DNA from: Rhynochetos jubatus
Lineage: Eukaryota; Chordata; Aves; Eurypygiformes; Rhynochetidae
Assembly (NCBI GenBank): GCA_027574665.1
Contig: CM050650.1
Location: forward strand, 96,073,086 to 96,137,085
DNA: 64,000 nucleotides
Reading direction: 5' to 3'
Shown here one piece after another: positions 1 through 10,840 of this stretch. The number at the start of each line of letters is the position of its first letter. The first letter of the stretch is position 1. Under the pieces are notes generated by a model. It did no database searches. It was not told where the DNA came from and saw nothing but the letters and a program-made list of their open reading frames with translations. Both the position numbers and the translations under genes were made by a program.

Positions 1-3000
1 AAGAAGTTTGAATACAAATGTCCTATGAGCTAGATATTCAGTGGATGAAATAACATTAAGAAATGATCAGTTAGAAAAATTCTTCTTGCAACCACCTTGA
101 CTAGGTATTTTTGAAAGTTCAAGCAAGATAAAAATGCCTTGGAATTTAGGAGGGTTCTGAACACTTTTTCCTAAGAATTCCAGTAAAAATGGTCTTGTAA
201 ATGTAGTTGCCACAGATGAAAAAGTAGGTACAGTCTTATTTATTTAATAGGAGCGTTTGTGTGATTTCAGCTACAGGGGCAATTGTAAGTTTTCACTTTT
301 GGCTTCTTCATTCTTGTCCTACTAAATTAATGCCTTGCCATTCACAAGTTACTTTTAATCACCAAGAAAGACTTGATTCTTTCCAAACAAATAGGGGAGG
401 AGTTTGTAGATATTATCATATGGCTAGACTTTTTTGGTTTCTATCTTTTCTCAGTTCAATCTAAACATAGAAAGTAAAATAATACATGGAGAAATGACTG
501 GTTGATGACAACCTGTGATATCAAAAATATGAGTAAATGGTCATGTCTTCTACTAAAGGAAGATCAACAGTGGACTACATTGGAGATGTAAATATAAATA
601 AATAATAATAAAAAAGAAATATTTCTTTATGCAATAAATAACAGACCTGTAAAAATTAATGCTGAAGAACATTCTGGATGGGCAATACCTATAAGCATTA
701 AATAGGAGACTTGGAAAAATTGGAAAAAGAATTATTTGTTGTTATTAAATACATAAAAAACACACATAGCTCAGAAAAATTCACTGCAGTAGTTTGAGGA
801 TAGGATAGTAATGTGCAATAGTCTAGAGATGGGAAAAATAGTACATACGCATATCTTGTTACACAATCTTTAAGATCATTCTTAATGATCAGGCAGGACA
901 CCCAAAGTCTTAATACAATCTTTCCTGCATTCTTAATATTTAAGGACAAAGGCAAAATTAATGTGTTCCACAGGTATTTTGAAACAATTCAGATTAAAAA
1001 CTAATACCATAATTATCAGTATTTCTTATGGATAACATTGGTGAAAGAGAGATGCATGTTTGTGGTGTTTATTTAGTAACAATATTTTGCATTTGAATAA
1101 CGATCCTACTGGGAGGTGTCACGGTAAACTGGAATGAGAGACTATTGCAAGTGGGGGTAAATAAAACAAAGCATAATATGGATGCAGACATAAGTTTACT
1201 GCTAGTCAATGGTTTCTTTGTAAAAAACATTATTATCTTTTAAACAGGAAGGCTGAAGTGAAACTTCAGGATGGACAGATATTTTTATAATGGTCCTTTT
1301 TATATCACTATAGAATTATAATACATGGTGGTTATCTATGAGAATGGTGGAGGAAGTAGGAAACAGGCTATGTTAAAGAACAGTTAGAGTATACTTGAAA
1401 ATTAAAATTTAGAAAAACACAAGCAAAATGAATCTTCATAAATTCTTTGGGTGCAATGAAAGGGAGAGCAACTTAATTTTGTAGTGTTCTCAAGTGAAAG
1501 ATTTAGTGAGGTATAAATAAAAGTATGTCACCTACTTTAATCACTAACTTAATAAAAGAAATAAATTTAATCTGATATATGTTTGTTCATAATTAAAAAT
1601 AACCCTGGAACAGTGACCTGAAGAGCTTAGAGTACCTATCTTAACTAGGTGGCTACAAAGCCATTTTCTCAGTGAACCTCAAATTAAACTTCCTTAGTTC
1701 AAAAGAACTAGCAAGTGTATCACTTGCTGGCTAGAACATTCTCATGGGAAATATGAAGTTTAATTTTCTGAGTCAGAAAAAGGAACTTTTCCTGTATCTC
1801 CAAGGCAATCCACATATTTACATTTCATTCATGAGAGCTTGTCTGAAAGTGTATGTCACTAAAAAATTGTGCTCTTTCAACTTTTACCACATGCATTTTA
1901 TCACAAAACATACCAAATAATACTGTCATTTCATGCTTCTGATGAATTATCACGTCATTACTGCTGAGATTGTAAAAAGTTTTAAGTACTCTTTCTACAT
2001 AAATGTAGACCAATCTATGATTTAGTCATACATATACTCTGTATTATCCATTAGTTGGTTTTTTTTTTTTTTTTTCAGTGTCCAGAATGGAGAGGAAAAT
2101 GAGTGACATAAAAAAGAAATCTTTGGTTCAGAACATATAACCATAAATCTGGATGACTGAATAAATCTCTGTAACTGTAAGCTCTTTAAGATACATTGCT
2201 AGTTTCCATAACTGGCAACTGATTCTATTCTTCTTGAAATCCATGACAGTCAACATCAAATTCTTTGACAAAATATATATATCAAATTACGTACATCCCG
2301 ATAAAACTCAAAATGATTACTTTTTCATGTGCAGTACTTTGGATATACATGACAATCACTGACTTTCTTGTCAGAATATCAGACCAAGCTCAGCAATGTT
2401 TCTGATGGAATTTAACTAACAAATTGTCCCAATAAATCCTAATGTCCAACTTCTATAACTGTTACATAGCATATGGGTTAATATTCTTTGCATTTTATTC
2501 CATAAAAGATGTAAACTTGCTTTGGTAGTAGGAACCATTACAAATTCCACAGTAATCTAAAACTTTCTTTTAGGTTTTTCTGACTATGCTTGCAGATTTC
2601 ACAATCAGATGACAACATTCAGGTAATACATATCTATTAAAAAAGTAAAAGCTCATTTAAGTTAACGGTACAAGGAAGAACCTCAAAGTAATTTTGTATC
2701 TTATTTAGAAGGAAAAGTTTATTCTTCCATAATGCCATGGAAAGACATAAAGAGTATTTACCATGACAAAACAATGGGAAAAGTTAAACTAAATATTAAT
2801 ATAATCTCAACATTTATTCCTATGGCCCGATCTCTATTAAACAATTAACTTTAAAGATTTAAAAAAACACCAAACCCTGACATACTTTACATAAATTTCA
2901 CTTCCATGCAACAGTTTGCACAGGACATATTTGTACCCAGATAACAGCTTGGCCCAGGTGCTTATTCACAGTAATACAGTACAATTAAGGCCAATTATCT

Positions 3001-3053
3001 CACCTTCAGGATATGAGTAGCTAGCTCAAATCACCCTTCACTGACCATAAGTT
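1..3053. other. AT-rich unique sequence, no gene seen
   Basis: I see no recognisable gene, RNA or transposon in this stretch. Open frames are short, AT-driven and lack familiar motifs. A run of 17 T occupies 2059-2075. It may be intron or intergenic DNA. Confidence 0.6.
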
Positions 3054-3058
3054 CATGA

Positions 3059-3616
3059 CTTACTGGTTTTGGCTGGGATAGAGTTAATTTTCTTCATAGT
3101 AGCTGTTATGGGGCTATGTTTCAGATTTGTGCTGATAAGAATGTTGATAATACTGATGTTTTAGTTGTTGCCAAGTAATGCTTATATTAAACCAAGGATG
3201 TTTTCAGTTTCTCATACTGCCCTTCTTCTCCCTGTTCATCTCTAAAAGAAGCTGGGAGGACACAGAGCCAAGACAGCTGACCCAAATTGACCAAAGAGAT
3301 ATTTCTGCCATAAGGTGTCATTCCCAGTATATAAGCTAAGGGGAGTTGGACAAGAGAGGAATCACTGCTTAGTGATAGGCTTTCAATCCTACACCTGGTG
3401 AGCAAATGTGTTGTGCATATATTTTTTTTTTTAATATTTCCTCTTCATTATTATTTTCATGTAGTTGTTATTTTCTCTCCCTTTGCTTTCATATTAAAGT
3501 GTATTTAACTCAACCCACAAGTTTTTTTCTGATTCTCTTCCCATACCACCTGGGAGGAAGGTTCTGAGTGAGCAGCTGTACAGTGCTTAGTTGTCAGCTG
3601 GGGCTAAACCATGACA
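3059..3616 (+). mobile_element. Solo LTR, avian ERVL-type
   Basis: This is a solo long terminal repeat of an endogenous retrovirus, with no internal retroviral sequence on either side. Its start carries the avian ERVL-type motif GGTTTTGGCTGGGATAGAGT followed by TAATTTTCTTC. A TATA box (TATATAAG) lies at 3328-3335, and the end reads GGGGCTAAACCATGACA. The orientation follows from the TATA box and the order of these blocks. Flanking CATGA (3054-3058) and CATGG (3617-3621) agree at four of five bases and may be a decayed 5-bp target duplication. Solo LTRs arise when the two LTRs of a provirus recombine. Family assignment is from remembered consensus, and the copy looks old. Confidence 0.85.
3328..3335 (+). 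promoter_or_regulatory. LTR TATA box
   Basis: TATATAAG lies about 270 bp into the solo LTR, where the U3 promoter of this LTR group is expected. It would have served retroviral transcription. Present activity is unknown. Confidence 0.5.
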
Positions 3617-3621
3617 CATGG

Positions 3622-5494
3622 TGACATTTTGTCCGGCTGAAGTCTACCTGTGAATGCAACTTCTTTATCAATAATAAATAATTAATCTATGTTGGACTGT
3701 GCTTATTTTCTTAGCAAACTACTTGAAAAGAATAGAGGAAAATAAACAACATTGAAACACCTCTTCTTCACATCTTATCAAGTTCTTTCCAGAGGGACTT
3801 ATATATATTACACCCCATTTTTGTTAGTTCACTGTTTGAATTATATGGAGCTTTACTGTTCCATTATTATGTGAAAGCTTCATTATTGCTGTTATTATGT
3901 GTATTTACTTGACTAAGAAACTACAAGATAGAAAAAAGAAGGTAAACATGGCTTCAGATATATTATTCTCAAAATATATTATGCATATTAAAAGCCCAAA
4001 CAAAAGAAAGATGAAACAAACAAAAATCACAAACCAAACCAAACAAAACAAAACAAAAAAAACAAACACAAAAACAAACCAACCCCCACAACTCCCCTAT
4101 CCACTGCCTGTGAAGATTATGTTTTTCTTCCAGTCTAACAAATTAAAAATTTGTGGTAGTTTTGTCATGAAGTCTAAAGCTTTGGATGTTGCAATACCAA
4201 GGGACTTCTAGTAGGATTTTTTTTTTTTTTTTCCCCCCACAAAAATGTGAGAAGAGATCTCATTATGCTTTATTCATATAGCTTTGGCTGGGATGACAAA
4301 AAATTTAGGTCTTTCTAGGTGAGACTACACTTTGAGTAAAATAATCATGCATATAGATGTTAATTTTTGGGCACTGAAAACATGCTACAATATGAAGGTT
4401 CAATAGAAGATTGTTTGGTAGACATTTTAAACCACAGTTGAGAGCTGAAGGATACATAATAAATGGCCTTTAAAGAAACCTTTCTGCCTCAATAGAAATG
4501 GACTTCTATGTGAGAATAATAAATAATATGAAAAGCACATTCATTCACAGTTGTGTTTCATAAAAAAATGAGGTTCACTCTTGCTTCAAGCACACTGCGT
4601 GCTATGACAAATAACATCAAAATATCCAGATCCAGAGAAAATACGAAAAAAACCTGATCTACTGGATAAAACTACATGTGGAAAAAAGTGGATCAGCCCC
4701 TCCTCACTTTCAGCAGTCAAATGTTGTGAAGAAAGTGCTATCAGAGAACTCAAGATCAGAAGATCAGGACTGAAATCTGAGTCAAGTAAGGAAACCTAGA
4801 TTTAGGTCCTGCAGTGAGTTGGTATTTTAAATCTACCTACATTTCTTTACATTTGATTTGATTTGATTAGCTAAGGCACTTCTTCCTAAGCATAGTGGCT
4901 ATGGAATTGTCATTTTAAGATTGCATTCTTCAAGCATTTTGTGTAGACCTTACCCACATACCTATTTATTTTGTATTCCACTCTTGCACCAGAGACATAG
5001 ATGACTATCTTAATACTGTAGATTTTGAGTTACCCAGCCATGAACAGAAATTAAATGCAATAACACTTTTAATACCTTTCTTCAACATCTTGGTTCAAAA
5101 CCAGCTGCCTGGACACTGTGAAGCAGGTAAGTGCCTGGTTCTGGAAAGGCTTTCTAGGTGTGACAGCATATCTTTCCATAAATTATTAGCAGTCTAAACT
5201 CAGGCTGTTTTTTTAAAATAGTTGATGAAAATTATGTATCCAGTAGTATGGACTCAGGAAGAAGTGTCAAGGAGAATAGATGGCTTTAACTTGCTACTTG
5301 CACAGATGTACAGTGCATGCTTATGCTACTAAATTAAATCTGCTCATCCATGTTCATTTACACTGAAGCTAACTAGCACTGAATCCAACCAGCACAGAAA
5401 AAGTCATGCTATTAAACTCTGTTCTCATCTAAAACAGAAGAGGTGCATTCAAACCACTTATTCAGAATACTACCACGCTAACAGCCAAGATAAA
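3622..5494. other. AT-rich sequence with an A/C-rich tract, no gene seen
   Basis: No gene is recognised. An A/C-rich, AAAC-like tract at about 4012-4092 makes a lysine/threonine/asparagine-rich open frame that is low-complexity, not a gene. A T-run sits at 4219-4232. Confidence 0.55.
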
Positions 5495-5771
5495 CCTACA
5501 AAGGAAGCTGCAGGGGGGCTTTTTACAAGGGCCTGTAGTGACAGGATAAGGGGTAATGGGTTTAAATTGAAAGTGGGGAGATTTAGATTAGATATCAGGA
5601 AGAAGTTGTTCATGGGGAGGGTGGTAACGCACTGGAACAGGTTGCCCAGAGAAGCTGTGGAGGCTTTGAGCAACCTGGTCTAGTGGAGGGTGTCCCTGCC
5701 CATGGCAGTTGGTTTGGAACTAGATGATCTTTAAGGTCCATTCCAACCCAAACCATTCGGTGATTCTATGA
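5495..5771 (+). mobile_element. CR1 LINE 3' end fragment
   Basis: This is a 5'-truncated CR1 non-LTR retrotransposon copy. It covers the end of ORF2 and the 3' UTR. The ORF2 part is recognisable from the CR1 text encoding a C-terminal segment with RHWNRLP-like residues, followed by CTGGTCTAGTGGAGGGTGTC. The UTR runs through GATGATCTTTAAGGTCC and ends at GGTGATTCTATGAA, a decayed form of the ATTCTATG terminal repeat. Severe 5' truncation is the normal fate of CR1 insertions. It precedes an LTR fragment by about 110 bp. Confidence 0.93.
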
Positions 5772-5885
5772 AATTTGTGAACTAGTGACCAGCAATAGGC
5801 AAAAACATTCCAGACACAACTAACTTAGCAACAAAACTATCACAGTTCAGCTGACCAGGATCCTCCTTTGGTACTAATTTTCTGC

Positions 5886-6364
5886 ACTAAGGCAAATGCA
5901 CAGCCACATCCTGATAAGTGAGAGCCAGAAAGCCTGAGAGCTGGAGCCTCAGAGAATGATCACTGCAGTGTCCCAGTGAGCCCCACAAGGGATAGCATGA
6001 CCAGGAAAGCCAACCGACCCACCAACCCACAAACAAATGAGCAAGCAAAGGAGTTAGCAAAGAGGCTAACAAAGTTGTAGGAATGGAATGGAATAATATG
6101 GAATTAAATAATCCTTGAGTCAGTTTGGGTTAGCTGTCTGAACTGTGTGTCTCCTCACACTGCTTGTAGTGAGAAAGTTCGGAACGCAGCTGCAGTATCT
6201 GAAACTGAAAAAGACGCTGAATTTAGTGCAAGTACTCCCCAGCACCAGCTAAAAAGACACCTTATCAGCACTTTTCTCAAGGCAACTCCAGAAACATAGC
6301 TTCATACCAGCCACTGTGAAGAAAGTGAACTCTTTCCTGAGTAGAACCAGCAAACCATAAAACA
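5886..6364 (-). mobile_element. LTR fragment, avian ERVL-type
   Basis: This minus-strand LTR fragment closely parallels the solo LTR at 45938-46723. On the minus strand both share AAGCTATGTTTCTGGA, GATAAGGTGTCTTTTTAGCT, GATACTGCAGCTGC and the TTCAGACAGCT block in the same order. The retroviral 5' end of the LTR lies at 6364. The 3' part of the LTR is not present at the low-coordinate side. It directly abuts the central CR1 fragment that starts at about 6365, which suggests insertion into or beside that LINE. The element is broken and old. Confidence 0.75.
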
Positions 6365-6930
6365 ATGGAATTCAAGAGGCTTAAGTTAGTGAGGAGAGTG
6401 CACAGCCAGCTCACTACCCTGGATTTCGAGGGAGCAGACTTTGGCTTCTTCAGGGATCTGCTTGGTAGAGTAACATGGTATGGATCCCTGGAGGGTCAAA
6501 GAAACCTGGTTAATATGTAAGGGTAACCTCTTCTAAGCACAGCAGCAATGCATCCTAACAAATAGGAAGTCAAGCAAAAACTCCAGGAAGACTGCATGGA
6601 TGAACAAGGAACACCTAGAGAAGCTCAAACACAAAATGGAATCCTACAGAGGGTGAAAACAAGGACAGGTAGCCCTGGAATAATGCAGAGACACTTTCCA
6701 AGCAGCCATGGATCAAGTTACAAAAGGTAAAGCCCTGGTAGAATTAAATCTGGCCAAGGATGCCAAGGGGAACAATAAAAGCTTCTATAAGTATGTTGGT
6801 GATAAAATAAAGAATGGGGAAAATCTGGGCCCTCTTCATAAGGAAATGACAGACCTGGTTAGTTGCAATATTGAGAGGGCTGAGATATTCAACAACCTTT
6901 TTGCCTCAGTCTTCACTGAGGTGTACCCAT
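6365..6930 (+). mobile_element. CR1 LINE central fragment, EN-RT connector
   Basis: This piece encodes the CR1 ORF2 region between the endonuclease and the reverse-transcriptase domain. Recognisable segments, in order, are DFEGADFGFFRDLLGRVTW, then AWMNKEHLEKLK, then LAKDAKGNNKSFYKYVGDK, then NLFASVFTE. Homologous CR1 text includes AKD-KGNKK-FYKY and NAFFASVF. The frame is interrupted in the first half and open from about 6708 onward. It is bounded on both sides by LTR fragments (5886-6364 and 6933-7415), and the RT-coding continuation is absent, so it is an isolated LINE relic. Confidence 0.85.
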
Positions 6931-6932
6931 GG

Positions 6933-7415
6933 TGTAGTGGGTTGACCCTGGCTGGATACCAAGTGCTCACCAAGCCACTCTGTCACCCCACTCATCATCT
7001 GAACTGGGTAGAGAAAATATAACAAAAAGCCTGTGGATCGAGACAAAGACAGGGAGAGATCATTCTTAATTACTGTCACAGGTAAAACAGACTTGACTTG
7101 GGGAACATTAATTTAAATTATTACCAAACAAATCACAGGTAGAACAGAACTAAAACCAAATCTTAAAACATCTTTCCTCCACCTCTTCCTTGTTCAACTC
7201 AACTTCACTCCCACTTTTCTCCACCTCCTCTCCGCAAGAGGCACAGGGGGACAGAGAAGGGGATGCTGGTCCGTTCATCACATATTTCTACTACACCTAC
7301 CTCCTCAGGGAGAGGACTCTTTATACTTGTCCCCTGTTCCAGTGTGGAGTCCAACCCGTAGGAGACAGTTCTCCATGAATTTCTCCAACATGAGTCCTTC
7401 CCACAAGCAGAATAG
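6933..7415 (-). mobile_element. LTR fragment, TGTATTGGGTTT family (3' half)
   Basis: This fragment starts TGTAGTGGGTTGACCCTGGC on the plus strand. On the minus strand this is the 3' end of an LTR of the same family as those at 27666 and 28410. Shared blocks include GAGACAAAGACAGGGAGAGAT, CAGACTTGACTTGGGG and the pyrimidine-rich CTCAACTTCACTCCC. The 5' half of the LTR is not present beyond about 7415. It abuts the CR1 fragment ending at about 6930. It is a broken retroviral fossil, with family judged from recalled avian consensus. Confidence 0.75.
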
Positions 7416-9930
7416 AACTGTCCATAGTAAGGAAAAACTCATATTTGTGCATGAAATCACTTTCTCAGGTCATGGTACAAGAAGTGAAAAAAATCACAAA
7501 TTTACGGGGTGAAGGACCTAACTTTTTGACTAGACCTACTGTTTTAATAACAAATTCACAAGACGCTGCAGAAATTTAAAAAACTACAAACAATAATATA
7601 CATGTAAAACATCACACACATAAATTGACACACACATGTAACAAAAATTAAACAGATTTGTCCTTTTCTAGTGAAAAATGTCATGAGACAAAGAAAAAAT
7701 AGACTTTGGAAACTATGTTCTACATCATGGGGTAAGTGACGTCCACAGAGTATCCCTTTTTTAATTTATTTTCCTTACTGAAACTATCAAATATCTTGAA
7801 TCACATCAGCATATCTTCTCATACTTTGCAAATATCAGCACCCTGCACTTTCCTGAGGGGGTCATCTCCTAAAATTTGTGTGTGTGTGTGTGCGTGTTTT
7901 TTAGTTTTGGTTTGGTTTTTACCTATGAAGAAAATATTTTAAAGGTTACACAGATTTTTAAATGTATAATTTTTTCTTTAAGATTTTTTCCTTTCCTTTA
8001 TCTGAAATGTTTTCAAGCTCTGTACTGGATTATATCTGACCTAAATTGGTAAACCAGGTTTAAATTTCTGATAAGTGGTTATTGACCTAGTTTTACTAGT
8101 TTTATTTCTTGTTTACTATTCTATTGATGTCATGGTTTCACTATTTTTTCTCTTAAATATATGTGGAAATCTTATTTCTAGTATCAAATGTGAATGTTCC
8201 ATTCCAAGTGTAATCTGAAATTTTTTCTTTGTGATGAATAATCCTAGACAGTATATATCAGAATTGAAATTCAACAAATCAGAGTACCAAAAAAAATTGA
8301 TGGGAAATTGCCTTTAGTTGCTGCAACAGTACTTGTTCTGTTCTTACAATAAATAGATAAACAGTGTATGACTTGACCACAGCTCTAGCCTTCTGTCCTT
8401 TCAGTATTTTAAAAAAGGAGACAATTAGCATGCTTTCAGACACTGAATTTCATTACGCATCATGAATACCGGTGCCATCAGCTCAGATATTGCTCTCACT
8501 GCAGGATGACACCCCAAAATGGACAGGTGGCTTCAATGAAGAAGTACCCATTTATTTCAGTTGGCAAGGAGGGATCATTATGGGTTTTTTTAAAAAATCT
8601 ACATAAAATATGCATAAAACTGGGATTAATCCAACCTGTTTGTCATATTACGCTGGAGAGATGAGAGGATTCCAAAGATAGACTTCCTAGATGCAAAGCT
8701 CTTTGAAGGTTTCAAGGTGACAGTAATCAACAGCATGTTCTGAATTCAGAAGCTCATAGTACACTTCTGAGTTCATCACAAGAGTGTTGCCTTTCTGCCC
8801 CATGTCTCTGAAAGTCAGCCTGATCTAGATTATAGCATTATCTGTAACCACATGTGTTCTTTTAACTCAAAACCAACTCAGGCAGTACAGTTCTTTTCAG
8901 ACAGCATGGTGTCTCTAAATAAATAAGTACTTTCTAGTTTTCTTTACAGTTCAGAATGCAGTCTGAACCATCTCAAGATTCTTCAGTACTCCCCATGACT
9001 TTGGTAGCTGGTAGAGAAGCTGTGTATACCTAAAACCCCCAGATTAGCAGCTGCCAGTTTTTTTTGAGACTTTAGTTAACACTATATCTTGCAGCACATC
9101 AATTTTGCAATTTCTTTAGATTTCTCATACTTTCCCTCAAGGGTCAGGGTGTTTTAGTCTTAATACTCTCTAATCTTTCTGTAATGATAGTATCCAGTTT
9201 TGGAATATACTGATTAGTCAATGTTTATAATATAAAATACTATGTTGATATTTCTGCAACCACTTGCCTAGTCTTAGTTTCTAGGCATAGATACATAAAC
9301 GATTAACTGACACTGTATAAGGGTGCCAATTTACAATGTTTCAGCTACTCCATAGTAATTACCTTGTGCTGCTGTAAATAGGAAAAATGAGAGGTTTATT
9401 GTTTACTTTCACTGAAAGGAAAAGCAAACCTTTTACAATAGGATAAAATTATTTGTGTGACTAGCTGTATGTTAGGAGTCCTTCCTATCCTATAGCAATT
9501 TGAAGTTTTACCTACTGCATGTGTTGCTTGCATGTCTGAATAATTACCATGTACATAAAACAATTTGCATATTTTTAGAAGGACATAGTTTTAGAGGGAC
9601 AGTCAGAATTTTCATTTTCCTGAATTTAGTATTCTCTACAGTGAATTGTCTGTAGCAGAAACTACAGGTCTGTGGCCAGTCAATCTTTAATGTTTTTCTA
9701 TAAAATAGAACACTTCTAGAAGGAGACAATGATAGCAAAATTACTCATGGAATAACAGCTGCTGGGAACCAGGCTACTATCTGGAAGCATGGAAAGCTGA
9801 TATTCAAATACTTGGCCAGAAGCTGAAAGTACAGACTCTGAACCTATCTTTCAACCCTGGGTGAAGTCTGTAATTGCTCAATTGTTTCTTTTGACCATAA
9901 ATTATTATACTTATGAGGCTACTATTGCAG
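7416..9930. other. AT-rich sequence, no intact gene
   Basis: No intact gene is recognised. A (GT)n-like microsatellite lies at 7877-7896. On the minus strand, 8690-8824 is a 45-codon open stretch with protein-like composition (see findings), without a known family or start. Confidence 0.5.
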
Positions 9931-10840
9931 AATCACTAAGGTTGGAAAAGATACATAAGATCATCTTGTCCAACCATCAATCCAACACTACCATACCCAC
10001 TAGACCATGTCCTCAAGCACCACATCTACATGCTCCTTGAACACTTCCAGGGATAGTGACTCCACCACTTCCCTGAGCAGCCTGTTCTAATAACTAATCA
10101 CTCTTTCAGTGAAGATATGTTTCCTAATATCCAATCTAAACCTTCCCTGGCACAACTTGAGGCCATTTCCTCTCGTCCTATCACCAGTTACTCAGGAGAA
10201 CAGGCCAGCACCCACCTCTCTGCAACCTCTTTTCAGGTAGTTGTAGGAAGCGATCAGGTCTCCCCTGAGCCTCCTCTTTAGGCAGAACAACCTCAGCTCC
10301 CTCAGTTGCTCCTCATAAGTCTTGTTCTCCAGACCCTTCACCAGCTTTGTGGCCCTTCTCTGGACATGCTCCAGCATCACTATATCCTTTTTGTAGTGAG
10401 TGGCACAAAACTGAACACAGTACTCAAGGTGCAGCCTCACCAGTGCCGAGTACAGGGGGACAATCACTTCCCTACTCCTGCTGACCACACTGTTCCTGAT
10501 AAAGGCCAGGATGCTGTTGATCTTCTTGGCCACATGGACACACTGCTCATACTCATCCCAGGTCCTTCTCTGCCTGACAACTTTGCAGTCACTCGTCCCC
10601 TAGCCTGTAGCATTGCCTGGAGTGGTTGTGACCTAAATTCAGGACCTGGCACTTGGCCTGGTTGAACCTCATACAATTGACCTCAGCCCATCGATCCAGC
10701 CTGTCCAGGTCCCTCTGCAGGGCTCTCCTACCCTCCAGCAGATCAACACTTCCACCCAATTTAGTGTCATCTGTAAACTTAGAACAAGCATTCAACCCCC
10801 TTATGCAGATCCATTGATAAATATGTTAAACAAGACTTAC
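9931..10840 (-). mobile_element. CR1 LINE copy, RT C-terminal half and 3' end
   Basis: This is a 5'-truncated CR1 copy on the minus strand. Reading from the high-coordinate end, it encodes an RT palm piece with FTDDTKLGG and [18 protein letters not shown]. The RT thumb and C-terminal part follows as an open stretch at 10192-10533 containing [25 protein letters not shown] and LRELRLF. The 3' UTR reads, on the plus strand, AATCACTAAGGTTGGAAAAG and GTCCAACCATCAATCCAACAC. This 3' end differs from the GATGATCTTTAAGGTCC type seen at 5495, so it belongs to another CR1 subfamily. Frames are interrupted and the copy is not functional. Confidence 0.93.

Noticed and set aside
3897-4211. 104-codon open frame rich in K, T, N and Q
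   Set aside because: It spans an A/C-rich low-complexity tract, has no domain and no splice or promoter context. It is explained by base composition.
4280-4300. TTTGGCTGGGATGACA, resembling the start of the ERVL-type LTRs
   Set aside because: Only about 12 bases match and the following TAATTTTCTTC block is absent. Chance is more likely than a fragment.
10306-10795. Plus-strand and overlapping minus-strand frames in the CR1 copy as separate genes
   Set aside because: The minus-strand pieces are CR1 ORF2, and the plus-strand frame is the antisense shadow.
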